The position numbers and the translations under genes are program-made. Source: SZUA-442 sp051011415 (GTDB lineage: Bacteria; Actinomycetota; Acidimicrobiia; Spongiisociales; UBA5794). Taken from it: 64,000 nt of DNA. Shown here piece after piece: positions 24,953 to 32,923 of this stretch. The notes beneath the pieces are model-generated. The model was not told where the DNA came from and ran no database searches. It saw only the letters and a program-made list of their open reading frames with translations. The stretch lies in assembly GCA_051011415.1 (NCBI GenBank), contig JBPCTY010000123.1, forward strand, positions 1 through 64,000, written 5' to 3'. Numbering within the stretch: position 1 is the first letter of the stretch; each line of letters starts with the position of its first letter.

Positions 24953-26098
24953 TCAACCACCGCGGATTCGCTCACACGATTGCCGCGCCTGGTCCCGGGA
25001 CCACCGATCTGCCCCACGCACATCCTCGATCGTCTCGGGTTCGAACACTTCGTGATCGTCGAGGACTCCCCCAACGACATCCGGGATCGCGACAAACGGA
25101 ATGTCACCGGACAAAAAGGCCTGCACCGCCACCTCGTCTGCTGCGTTGAGTACCGCGGTCGCGGTCCCGCCCGCTCGTCCTGCCGCATAGCCAAGGTCGA
25201 GGCACGGGAACGCAATGCGGTCAGGGGCTTCAAACGTGAGATCAGCGCCGATCAGATCCAGCGGAGGATGGTCGCCTTCGATGCGATCAGGAGCCGTAAG
25301 CGCGTACTGAATCGGCTTCCGCATGTCGGGGAGACCGACTTCAGCCTTGACTACGCCATCAGTAAACTCCACCAGGCTGTGCACGATGCTCTGCGGGTGC
25401 ACCACGACATCGATGTTGTCGTACGGAATGTCAAACAGATAGTGCGCCTCGATCACCTCGAACGCCTTGTTCATCAAGGTCGCCGAGTCGGTCGTGATAC
25501 GTGGGCCCATCGACCACGTTGGATGGTCCAGGGCAGCTTCAACAGTTACTCCGGCCAGCTGCTTCTGGCTGAAGCCTCGGAATGGCCCTCCGGAGGCTGT
25601 GAGAACCAAGCGAGCGACCGAGCTTGGGCTTTCACCTGTGATGCATTGCCAGATCGCTGAGTGTTCCGAGTCGACCGGTATCAACTCTCCATCGCCGGTT
25701 TCAAGGGCACGGCGAACCAGAGGGCCACCGGCAACAAGGCTCTCCTTGTTCGCAAGAGCGAGTCGATTACCTGCATACAGCGCTGACAGCGATGCGGCGA
25801 GGCCAGCGGCACCGACGACGCCATTGACAACGGTGGAGTCCTTCGTTGCTGCGACCTCGGTTATCGCACCCTGACCAACATGGAATCTGTCCCCGAGCCG
25901 CGATTGGAATTCGTCGACGCGTTCACCCGGATCAACCACGCACACGATCGCATCGGGATGGGCGTCTGCTTGTGCGAGAAGGGTGTCCGATGCCGTACGG
26001 GCAGCGAGCGCCACAACGGGTGCGCCGATACGTGTCGCGACGTCGAGTGTCTGTCGCCCAATCGAACCGGACGCTCCAAGAACGACGAGGGGGTTCAG
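24953..26098 (-). CDS. dxr: 1-deoxy-D-xylulose 5-phosphate reductoisomerase
   Basis: Dxr makes MEP, the committed isoprenoid precursor. The NADPH-binding GASGSIGRQTLDV stands at the N-terminus, with LANKESLVAGG, PVDSEHSAIWQ (metal-binding Glu) and TMNKAFEVIEAH-like segments in order (here SATLMNKAFEV). No ATG, GTG or TTG lies close to the conserved start. The frame runs on through cdsA, and that extension is rejected. CTG 26098 overlaps the cdsA stop as CTGA, like the ATGA junctions elsewhere, and gives 381 residues. TTG 26113 or GTG 26128 are alternatives. Confidence 0.92.
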   Translation of the reverse strand: MNPLVVLGASGSIGRQTLDVATRIGAPVVALAARTASDTLLAQADAHPDAIVCVVDPGERVDEFQSRLGDRFHVGQGAITEVAATKDSTVVNGVVGAAGLAASLSALYAGNRLALANKESLVAGGPLVRRALETGDGELIPVDSEHSAIWQCITGESPSSVARLVLTASGGPFRGFSQKQLAGVTVEAALDHPTWSMGPRITTDSATLMNKAFEVIEAHYLFDIPYDNIDVVVHPQSIVHSLVEFTDGVVKAEVGLPDMRKPIQYALTAPDRIEGDHPPLDLIGADLTFEAPDRIAFPCLDLGYAAGRAGGTATAVLNAADEVAVQAFLSGDIPFVAIPDVVGGVLDDHEVFEPETIEDVRGADRWSRDQARQSCERIRGG

Positions 26099-27927
26099 AG
26101 GATGCCTGCCCAAAGGAAAATCGCCCACGCTGCCGGGATCACGAACAACAGCGCATCGATCCGGTCGAGAAACCCGCCGTGTCCGGGCAGGATCGACCCC
26201 ATGTCCTTGAGATCGAGAGATCTCTTTGCAGCAGACACCGCAAGGTCGCCGAGCGGTCCAAGAACCGCAACAGCGACGCCAAGCGCGAGGCCAGACGTCA
26301 ACTCGAACGGTGGGAAGAAATGGAGGGATGCGCCAATTGCGAGGGCAACGACGATGCCGCCAACCAGGCCTTCGATCGTCTTCTTGGGTGATATCCATGG
26401 CGCAAGCGGGTGGCGGCCCAACGATCGGCCGACGAAGTACTGGGCAATATCCATTGCAGCCACGGTTACGACAACGCCCAGGACGAGCGGTCGGTATTCG
26501 TCGGACACCGCAATCAGCATCGCATACGCACCGAGCCCGACCCACACCATGACGGTGACAGTGAGCGCAAGATTCGCCATGGGGTCCCGCTTCCCCGGCA
26601 CGACGGCGTAGTACAGCAACAGCACAGTGGTGATTAGCACAAAGGAGATCGGGATCGCGATGGCACCCCAGACAAAGGCTCCCACGGTTGCGCCGACGAT
26701 CCCGATGAACCCGAAGAGCCCGATCGGATGGCGGCCCGTTCGTGCCAGGGCCGTGTAGAACTCGCCTGCGGCAATAACGAAGACGACCGTCGCAAGCGCC
26801 AAGAGCGCAGGCTGCCACAGGAGGCTCGCCACAAGCGCAATGATCAGCACGATCGCGGTGATGACCCTGGCAACAAGATCCCCGCCGCGACGAGCGCGCA
26901 CCTTGCTGTGACCCTCAGCTTCAACGACATCGTCGAAGCCAACGACGGTTGACTCGAGTCCAGGGATTGGTGCCGCGAGGGCTACCTGCTCGGTGTCCTC
27001 GTCGTCGGCATCAGCAATGGCGGCGGCGAGTCCTTGATGTTCCTTGGTTGCGGTTTGGAGGTAGTCCTCCTGCGTCATGTCGAATGACGATCCACCACCA
27101 GCGGATTCTGCCGCTTGATCGTCGGCCGGTGGGTCGGCGGAATCGTCCTCATCCGCATCCTGGTCCCATAGATCGCCAAACGATGAAGATGCCGCAGCAG
27201 CTCCAGCAGCCGCAGCGGGAAACTCGATCACTTCAAGCTCACCGGTGTCGTCTTCTTCACCCAACTCGTCCTCAGCGGAGCCGTCACCAGTGCCTATGAC
27301 CGGAATCTCTCCGGTGTGTTCCTCTGAGGACGCATCATCAGAGGGTTCGTCGTCTGAGGACGCATCGTCTGAGGACGCATCGTCCGAGGATTCATCGTCT
27401 GAGGACGCATCATCAGAAGGTTCGTCGTCTGACGGTTCGTCATCAGTTGCATCGTCATCAACGGCATCGGCATCGGCGGCTGCATCAGTAGCAACCGGAT
27501 CAGTCGGAGCGTCCTCAACGTCCACCGCCTCCATCTCCACGACAGCATCGGGGTCATCAAGCGAACCCGGGGTCTCGGCATCATCGAGTGCCTCTGGTGT
27601 GTCGTTCGTTACCGATGCAGACACGACGTCAGCGGCAGCGACGATCGGCACCTCTTCGGTATCGGGATGACCGCCACCGTCGAACTCGAACGCATCGACG
27701 GTCGTTGCGGGGGCAACAACTTCAATCTCTCCGGTCTCATCCCCGTCGTCAAAGTCGGGGGCAGGTGTCGATGGCTCGCCCTGAGTAAAGGCCATCCAGT
27801 CGGAAATCTCTTCCTCTGGGTCGTCGGAATCCAACTCGGCATACGGGTCGGTGTCCGGACCGGGCTCTTCATCGAGCCAGTCGTCGAAGCCTCCCGAAGA
27901 GCCGCCCTTGTTGTCGTCACCGGCCAT
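26095..27927 (-). CDS. cdsA: Phosphatidate cytidylyltransferase with long acidic N-terminal extension
   Basis: The C-terminal 260 residues are a CdsA membrane enzyme making CDP-diacylglycerol: several hydrophobic helices and the signature region LGDLAVSAAKRSLDLKDMGS followed by LPGHGGFLDRIDAL. The first 345 residues are a hydrophilic, very acidic region rich in Asp, Ser, Glu and Ala, including eight pentapeptide-type repeats of the form ASSDD/EPSDD and the short motif DDTGELEVIEFP. This region should be cytoplasmic and disordered. Its start near 27927 keeps the operon spacing of 5 bases from frr, so the extension is part of the gene, not a start error. Confidence 0.92.
   Translation of the reverse strand: MAGDDNKGGSSGGFDDWLDEEPGPDTDPYAELDSDDPEEEISDWMAFTQGEPSTPAPDFDDGDETGEIEVVAPATTVDAFEFDGGGHPDTEEVPIVAAADVVSASVTNDTPEALDDAETPGSLDDPDAVVEMEAVDVEDAPTDPVATDAAADADAVDDDATDDEPSDDEPSDDASSDDESSDDASSDDASSDDEPSDDASSEEHTGEIPVIGTGDGSAEDELGEEDDTGELEVIEFPAAAAGAAAASSSFGDLWDQDADEDDSADPPADDQAAESAGGGSSFDMTQEDYLQTATKEHQGLAAAIADADDEDTEQVALAAPIPGLESTVVGFDDVVEAEGHSKVRARRGGDLVARVITAIVLIIALVASLLWQPALLALATVVFVIAAGEFYTALARTGRHPIGLFGFIGIVGATVGAFVWGAIAIPISFVLITTVLLLYYAVVPGKRDPMANLALTVTVMVWVGLGAYAMLIAVSDEYRPLVLGVVVTVAAMDIAQYFVGRSLGRHPLAPWISPKKTIEGLVGGIVVALAIGASLHFFPPFELTSGLALGVAVAVLGPLGDLAVSAAKRSLDLKDMGSILPGHGGFLDRIDALLFVIPAAWAIFLWAGIL
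27320..27439 (-). repeat. Eight tandem 15-base units inside cdsA
   Basis: Eight in-frame copies of a 15-base unit (most common form on the plus strand: TCGTCTGAGGACGCA) encode pentapeptides such as ASSDD and EPSDD. Units 1, 3, 4 and 6 are nearly identical, which suggests recent expansion by slippage. Confidence 0.85.
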
Positions 27928-27932
27928 CCGGG

Positions 27933-28478
27933 TTACACCTCGAGGAGCTCTTCTTCCTTGCGGGCAAGGGCGTCGTCGATCGAGGCAGTGTGCTTGTCGG
28001 TGAGTTCCTGCAGTTCCTTCTCAGCACGGTGGATGTCGTCCTCAGACACATCCTCGGCCTCGATGGCGTCCTTCGCATGCCTTCGAACGTTGCGAACAGA
28101 AACCTTTCCTTCCTCTGCGAGGCGATGCACAACCTTGATGAGGTCCTTCCTTCGCTCCTCGGTGAGCGTCGGGAAGGCAAGTCGAATCACGTTGCCATCA
28201 TTCGAGGGGTTGAGACCGAGGTCGGCTTCCTGGATGCCTCTTTCGATCGCAGGTATCGAGCTCTTGTCGTAGGGCTGGACGACGAGCAGTCTGGCTTCAG
28301 GGACAGAGAAGCTTGCAAGCTGCTGCAGCGGTGTTTGTGTCCCGTAGTAGTCGACGGTGACCCGATTCAGTAGCCCTGCGTTTGCACGGCCTGTCCGCAC
28401 GGTCGAAAACTCGTGGATCGTGTGCTCGACCGCCTGGTCCATTTTTTGATTTGCGTCGTCCAACAACTCGTTGATCAT
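27933..28478 (-). CDS. frr: Ribosome recycling factor
   Basis: The 181-residue RRF splits post-termination ribosomes with EF-G. The family pattern is clear: HTIHEFSTVRTGRANAGLL, VDYYGTQTPLQQLASFSVPE, LVVQPYDKSSI and LTEERRKDLIKVVHRLAEEGKVSVRN split over helices. It overlaps pyrH by 4 bases and precedes cdsA by 5. Confidence 0.97.
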   Translation of the reverse strand: MINELLDDANQKMDQAVEHTIHEFSTVRTGRANAGLLNRVTVDYYGTQTPLQQLASFSVPEARLLVVQPYDKSSIPAIERGIQEADLGLNPSNDGNVIRLAFPTLTEERRKDLIKVVHRLAEEGKVSVRNVRRHAKDAIEAEDVSEDDIHRAEKELQELTDKHTASIDDALARKEEELLEV

Positions 28479-29197
28479 GCGTTCCTCCCCGCGTCCACCA
28501 CGGTTCCGACAGGTTCACCACGCACAGCACGGGAGATATTCCCTGGAGTCGTCATGTTGAACACACGGATCGGTAGATCGTTCTCCATGCACATCGTAAT
28601 GGCGGTTGTATCCATCACCCCGAGTTGCTCGGCAATCGCATGCATGTAGTCGAGCTCCGCAAGGAGCTCGGCATCGGGGTCCGTTGCCGGATCGGCGGTG
28701 AAGATGCCCTCGACCTTCGTTGCCTTGAGGACCGCATCCGCTCCGATCTCTGCAGCACGAAGCGCAGCGGTTGTGTCGGTGGTGAAGAACGGGTTGCCGG
28801 TGCCGGCCGCAAAAATGACGGCTCGTCCCTTTTCGAGATGCCTGATGGCGCGAAGCCGAATGTACGGCTCGGCGACTTCTTGGATGGTGAGTGCGGTCTG
28901 CACACGACACTCTGCGCCGGCCCGCTCGAGGGCATCACGCAACGCAAGCGCGTTGATGACAGTTGCGAGCATGCCCATGTAATCGGCGTTCGCCCTGTCC
29001 ATGCCTGCGGCCGCTTCGCTGAGACCGCGAAAGATGTTGCCACCGCCAACGACAATCGCCACCTCATAGCCTTCGGCTACGACGGTGGCGATCTCAGTTG
29101 CCGTTTGGTCAACCGTCGCCGGATCAATGCCGTATCCCGTCTCAGCGTTTGCGAACGCTTCGCCCGAGAGTTTCAGTACGACCCGGCGTGGTGACAT
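28475..29197 (-). CDS. pyrH: Uridylate kinase
   Basis: The 240-residue UMP kinase of the amino-acid kinase fold phosphorylates UMP to UDP. The conserved VVLKLSGEAFA opening, VVGGGNIFRG, RANADYMGMLATVINALALRD (read in parts) and GTGNPFFTTDTTAALRA are all present. It follows tsf by 3 bases and overlaps frr by 4, in the standard rpsB-tsf-pyrH-frr order. Confidence 0.97.
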   Translation of the reverse strand: MSPRRVVLKLSGEAFANAETGYGIDPATVDQTATEIATVVAEGYEVAIVVGGGNIFRGLSEAAAGMDRANADYMGMLATVINALALRDALERAGAECRVQTALTIQEVAEPYIRLRAIRHLEKGRAVIFAAGTGNPFFTTDTTAALRAAEIGADAVLKATKVEGIFTADPATDPDAELLAELDYMHAIAEQLGVMDTTAITMCMENDLPIRVFNMTTPGNISRAVRGEPVGTVVDAGRNA

Positions 29198-29200
29198 ATG

Positions 29201-29815
29201 TCAGTTCTCCCCGATTTCAACCCGTGCCATCTTCGACACGGAGATGTTCTCCCCCATCTTTACAGCTAGCTGCTGCACCAGTTCTCCGACCGTTCCCTCG
29301 AATTTGTCCGAGCGGACGAACACCTGGTCCAGGAGGACGTTCTCCTTGTAGAACGATCCGATCCTACCTTCGACGATTCTGTCGATGATCTCGTCGGGTT
29401 TGCCCTCGTTGCGCGCCTGCGCCGCGATCAGCTCCTGCTCTTTGACAAGAACTGCCTCCGGCACCTCGTCACGAGTGATCCATGAAGGGCGAGCGGCTGC
29501 AGCATGCATCGCAAGATCATTTGCAGTCTCGATGAACTCGTCGCTCTTGGCGACAAAGTCAGTCTCGGATGCGAGCCCGATGAGGACTCCGATGACAGGG
29601 CGGCCAGATTGGTTGTGCATATAGACGCCAACGACGCCTTCACCCTGGCTGCGGTCCGATCGCTTGGCCGCGGCAGCGATTCCCTGCTCACGCAAGTAGT
29701 CGGCAGCCTTGTCCATGTCGCCACCGGTCTCCGTGAGGGCCTTCTTGGCATCCATCATCCCGGCACCGGTCGACTGGCGCAGCGTCTGTACGTCCTTGGC
29801 GGTGAAGTCAGCCAA
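29201..29815 (-). CDS. tsf: Elongation factor Ts
   Basis: The 204-residue EF-Ts is the nucleotide exchange factor for EF-Tu. It has the UBA-like N-terminus FTAKDVQTLRQSTGAGMMDAKKAL, the IGVLIGLASETDFVAKSDEF core motif, and a short C-terminal part without the second long core repeat, giving a compact form. The frame extends upstream into rpsB; TTG 29815 is chosen because AGGAG of the preceding AAAGGAGTAGGG lies at good spacing and the conserved N-terminus starts there. Confidence 0.94.
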   Translation of the reverse strand: MADFTAKDVQTLRQSTGAGMMDAKKALTETGGDMDKAADYLREQGIAAAAKRSDRSQGEGVVGVYMHNQSGRPVIGVLIGLASETDFVAKSDEFIETANDLAMHAAAARPSWITRDEVPEAVLVKEQELIAAQARNEGKPDEIIDRIVEGRIGSFYKENVLLDQVFVRSDKFEGTVGELVQQLAVKMGENISVSKMARVEIGEN

Positions 29816-29819
29816 TTCC

Positions 29820-30554
29820 CTACTCCTTTGCGTCCGCAGAGTCAGAAGGCTTGTCCTTGCGCTTGGCGTCTGCGATCTCCCTACCGGCGATGCATCCGTC
29901 AGCAACAACACCTGCGATGAGTTGTCCGGCGCGAATCGCATCGTCATTACCCGGAATCACGAAGTCGACAACATCCGGGTCGCAGTTCGTGTCGACGAGT
30001 GCGATCACGGGAATCGACAGTCGGTTCGCTTCTGCGACAGCAATGTGCTCGGCGTTGACGTCGATGATGAACACGGCATCTGGTGGGCGACGAAGGTCGC
30101 GCACTCCACCGAGAACCGCCTGGAGCTTGACCAACTCACGGCGCAGGCGGAGACGTTCCTTCTTTGGGAGCGACTCCATCTCACCACTTGACTCCATCTG
30201 CTCAAGTTCAAGCATGTAGAGGATCCGCTTGTGGATCGTTTGGAAGTTGGTGAGCATTCCGCCGAGCCAACGATGGTTGACGTATGGCATACCCGCTCGG
30301 TTTGCGGCTTCCTCGATTGCGCCCTGCGCCTGCTTCTTCGTGCCGACGAACAGCACGGAACCGCCGGTTGCGGCGATGTCGCGGGCAATCACATAGGACT
30401 GCTCAGCAGCCTCAAGTGTTTGACGAAGATCGAGAATATGGATCCCATTGCGCTCCGAAAAGATGAACGGACGCATCTTTGGGTTCCATCGTGCGGTCTG
30501 ATGACCGAAATGAACGCCAGCTTCAAGTAGCTCGCGCATGGCAACAACAGCCAT
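29820..30554 (-). CDS. rpsB: 30S ribosomal protein S2
   Basis: The 244-residue S2 begins MAVVAMRELLEAGVHFGHQ and contains RWNPKMRPFIFSERNGIHI, GTKKQAQ, VNHRWLGGMLTNFQTI and the C-terminal DTNCDPDVVDFVIPGNDDAIRA motif region. ATG 30554 has AAGGAG 8 bases upstream and matches the conserved N-terminus; a TTG-led extension to 30647 is rejected. A leader of about 100 bases separates it from its probable promoter. Confidence 0.97.
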   Translation of the reverse strand: MAVVAMRELLEAGVHFGHQTARWNPKMRPFIFSERNGIHILDLRQTLEAAEQSYVIARDIAATGGSVLFVGTKKQAQGAIEEAANRAGMPYVNHRWLGGMLTNFQTIHKRILYMLELEQMESSGEMESLPKKERLRLRRELVKLQAVLGGVRDLRRPPDAVFIIDVNAEHIAVAEANRLSIPVIALVDTNCDPDVVDFVIPGNDDAIRAGQLIAGVVADGCIAGREIADAKRKDKPSDSADAKE

Positions 30555-30666
30555 GTGTATTTCTCCTTGTTTCGGGTTGGTTCTTCCGGTTAGCCCTTTG
30601 AGCCCCCGAACGCCCAAAACGAGCGCACCACATGGGGATTGCGGCAACCGTGTGTGATTAGCGACA

Positions 30667-30696
30667 AGTGTAGGGCGGTTGGCACCGAGCCGTCAG
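30667..30696 (-). promoter_or_regulatory. Candidate promoter for rpsB-tsf-pyrH-frr-cdsA-dxr
   Basis: The minus strand reads CTGACG, 18 bases, then TACACT, about 110 bases before the rpsB ATG. The long leader could host S2 feedback control as in other bacteria; no specific structure is claimed. Confidence 0.5.
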
Positions 30697-30716
30697 CGTC
30701 ACTGCTGCCGGGTCTA

Positions 30717-31490
30717 CTACTTGTACGCCGGTTCGATGAATCGGTTGCGAAGACTCATCACAGCCTTGGTGTGGATCTGACAGATCCGCGACTCGGTCAC
30801 ATTCAGGACATTGCCGATCTCGGCGAGCGTCAGCCCCTCGTAGTAGTACAAGGTCAGGACCAGACGCTCACGATCAGGTAATCGATTGATGGAGTCTGCG
30901 AGGAGGTACCTCGTCTCCTCCTTCTCGTAGCTGCCGGACGGATCGATGGCCGTCTTGTCGGCGATCATCTCGCTCATCGCCCCGGACTCGCGCTCGGAAG
31001 GGTTCAGTAACTCGTCGAGCGCAACGAAGCCAAGATTTGCGATCTCTCCGAGATAGTCCCGCAGCGAGTCCACCGGTACGTCCATGGCTTCTGCGACCTC
31101 GACCTCCGTCGGGGTCCTTTGGAGACGGTGCTCAAGCTCAGCCATCGTGCGCTGGATCTCTCTGGCGCGCGACCGCACCGAACGAGGCACCCAATCGAGT
31201 GCACGCAACTCGTCAAGAATCGCACCCTTGATCCGGCTGACCGCATACGTCTCAAACTTATATCCGCGCTCTGGTTCGAACTTATCGACGGCGTCGATGA
31301 GTCCAAAGGTGCCAAAGGAGATCAGATCGGACTGATCGACGTTCTTCGGCAAGCCTGCGCCGACGCGGCCAGCTACGAACTTCACCAACGGAGAAAAGTG
31401 GATGATCAGGCCTTCGCGAGCAGCCTCATCTCCCGTGGACTTGTAGGAGTCCCAGAGTTCGTTGAGAAATTCGGGGGCCGGTTCAGGCAC
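30717..31490 (-). CDS. whiG: WhiG/FliA-family RNA polymerase sigma factor
   Basis: The 257-residue sigma-28-type factor has region 2 (VDQSDLISFGTFGLIDAVDKFE and YAVSRIKGAILDELRALDWVP, read in parts), region 3 (RTPTEVEVAEAMDV) and region 4 (LPDRERLVLTLYYYEGLTLAEIG with ESRICQIHTKAV). WhiG drives sporulation genes in Streptomyces, while FliA drives flagellar genes; neither set is visible here, so its regulon is unknown. Its place beside rpsB matches the Streptomyces whiG locus. The GTG start 31490 overlaps xerC by 8 bases. Confidence 0.93.
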   Translation of the reverse strand: MPEPAPEFLNELWDSYKSTGDEAAREGLIIHFSPLVKFVAGRVGAGLPKNVDQSDLISFGTFGLIDAVDKFEPERGYKFETYAVSRIKGAILDELRALDWVPRSVRSRAREIQRTMAELEHRLQRTPTEVEVAEAMDVPVDSLRDYLGEIANLGFVALDELLNPSERESGAMSEMIADKTAIDPSGSYEKEETRYLLADSINRLPDRERLVLTLYYYEGLTLAEIGNVLNVTESRICQIHTKAVMSLRNRFIEPAYK

Positions 31491-32361
31491 GTGGGTGGCT
31501 TCTCTCGTAGGTCTCGGTCATGTGCGTTCGGGTGACGGCAGTGTAGATCTGTGTTGTCGCCAGCTCGGCATGTCCGAGCAAATCCTGGACAGAGCGTAGG
31601 TCAGCTCCGTTCTCGAGAAGGTGAGTTGCGAAGGAATGACGCATCGCATGAGGAAACGAACCGACTCGCAATTGCACCACCCTGCGGATCCCTCTGGTGC
31701 CAAGCGGGCCGCCACGAACCCCAACAAAGAGCGCATTCCCAGCCGAAGGGTGTGCAAGGAGAGGACGTGCGTTGGTGACGTATGCGTCAAGCGCGGCCTC
31801 GGCCTTTCGGGGAACCGGCACGGACCGCTCCTTTGAACCCTTGCCCTTCACAACGAGGAACCTGGTGCGTCGCACATCGTCCACGGTCAGCGACGCCAAC
31901 TCCGAGACGCGCAGCCCACAGCCGTACAAGGTCTCGATGATCGCGCGATCCCTGAGGCCCTCGGGCGTCGTTGCGTCGATGCCATCAAGCATCTTTGACA
32001 GCGACACAGCTGGCACAGCCTTCGGAAGGGTTCGTGGCTTCTTGGGCTGAGCGACACCGATCGCAGGATTGGCGTCGATCACTCCTCGCCTGGCGGCATC
32101 GCTGAGAAACGAGCGGACGGCCGAGACTCTTCGTGACACCGTCGATGCTGCATACCCACGGGTAGAGAGGCTTGCGGTGTAGCGCCGCACGACGACCCTG
32201 TCGATGTCCTCGACGTTCTGGGTCCCGTACCGATCTGCGAAGTCAACGAATCCCGAGAGATCTCGCTCGTACGCATCCAGAGTGTGAGTTGACAGCCCTC
32301 GGTCAACTCTGGCGCGGCGGAGGTACTCCGCGGCTGCGTCAGCTATTGGGGTTCCCGGCAT
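31483..32361 (-). CDS. xerC: Tyrosine recombinase XerC/XerD family
   Basis: The 292-residue integrase-fold protein has a SAM-like N-terminal domain and a catalytic domain with R151 (CGLRVSELASL), K174 (KGKGSKER), H238-x-x-R241 (HAMRHSFATHLL), H264 (LLGHAELATTQIY) and the nucleophile Tyr273. It should resolve chromosome dimers at dif. The conserved housekeeping neighbourhood argues for a Xer role rather than a phage integrase. A full promoter at leaderless spacing precedes the ATG. Whether it is XerC or XerD cannot be told. Confidence 0.93.
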   Translation of the reverse strand: MPGTPIADAAAEYLRRARVDRGLSTHTLDAYERDLSGFVDFADRYGTQNVEDIDRVVVRRYTASLSTRGYAASTVSRRVSAVRSFLSDAARRGVIDANPAIGVAQPKKPRTLPKAVPAVSLSKMLDGIDATTPEGLRDRAIIETLYGCGLRVSELASLTVDDVRRTRFLVVKGKGSKERSVPVPRKAEAALDAYVTNARPLLAHPSAGNALFVGVRGGPLGTRGIRRVVQLRVGSFPHAMRHSFATHLLENGADLRSVQDLLGHAELATTQIYTAVTRTHMTETYERSHPRA

Positions 32362-32367
32362 CGCACC

Positions 32368-32395
32368 ATGGTACGGCGGCAGACCGCTGCGTCAA
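32368..32395 (-). promoter_or_regulatory. Promoter of xerC-whiG, leaderless
   Basis: The minus strand reads TTGACG (32395-32390), 16 bases, TACCAT (32373-32368), 6 bases, ATG. This is the clearest complete promoter of its kind in the window. Confidence 0.65.
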
Positions 32396-32424
32396 TGATG
32401 CATGCGACCTACCGGTTCGGCCGT

Positions 32425-32667
32425 CTAGATCTGGCCCAGTTTGACGGCCAGTTCGGCGTCGCTTGGTTCGGTGAGATGTGTGCCGTCGCCAAAGACAACA
32501 ACCGGAACGCTCGTGCGCCCGCCGTTGTACTCCTTGACCTTGTCGATAGCTTCCGGAACTGCTTCGACATCGACGTAGTCATATGCAACGTCATGCTGAT
32601 CGAGGTAGGACCGTGCGGCCCGGCAGTCCTTGCAGTGACCGTTTCCGAAGAGAGTGATGTCAGCCAT
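32425..32667 (-). CDS. Glutaredoxin-like protein (mycoredoxin/NrdH type)
   Basis: The 80-residue thioredoxin-fold protein has the redox motif CKDC (C13-x2-C16 in GNGHCKDCRAARSYLDQH) and the cis-Pro segment TSVPVVVFGDG. The size and motif fit mycoredoxin/NrdH-type reductants, which act with mycothiol or thioredoxin reductase in actinobacteria. AAAGGA lies 7 bases before the ATG. It stands 63 bases upstream of xerC in the same direction. Specific partner unknown. Confidence 0.85.
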   Translation of the reverse strand: MADITLFGNGHCKDCRAARSYLDQHDVAYDYVDVEAVPEAIDKVKEYNGGRTSVPVVVFGDGTHLTEPSDAELAVKLGQI

Positions 32668-32805
32668 GGGTGTCCTTTGGCGGTTGGAGTTGTCGAGTGC
32701 GAGGCGAGCCTAGGAAGAAGACTCAGTTACGCCGTCTGGTGTGGCGAGCCGTGTCCTGGCGACACAACGATTTTGCACAATCATGCACAGCGCGCTTCAC
32801 TATGC

Positions 32806-32818
32806 GGAACGACGTTCC
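32806..32818. promoter_or_regulatory. Perfect palindrome upstream of the bicupin gene
   Basis: GGAACGACGTTCC is a 13-base palindrome with a single central base, about 105 bases before the bicupin ATG, in the 256-base gap between the glutaredoxin and bicupin genes. IclR-type regulators often bind related sites. A TTGCAC (32773-32778) and CACTAT (32798-32803) pair lies just upstream but with 19-base spacing. Confidence 0.4.
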
Positions 32819-32923
32819 ATCCAGCGGTACAAGTGGATGCGGAGTCGTCAGAAGCTGTGAACACGACCGCGGGTGCAACGGGCTCGCCGAACCGCGGTCC
32901 CTACGGGCAAGGATGGTGAGGAC

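Noticed and set aside
26099..26818. Upstream extension of dxr to a 621-residue protein
   Set aside because: The added part reads out of frame over cdsA and is Arg/Cys-rich noise.
27320..27439. Possible CRISPR-like repeat array
   Set aside because: Units are contiguous 15-base in-frame repeats encoding a pentapeptide, with no spacers.
31483..32361. Integrase of a mobile element
   Set aside because: The gene sits in a conserved housekeeping neighbourhood, with no tRNA, att site or phage genes, so a Xer role fits better.
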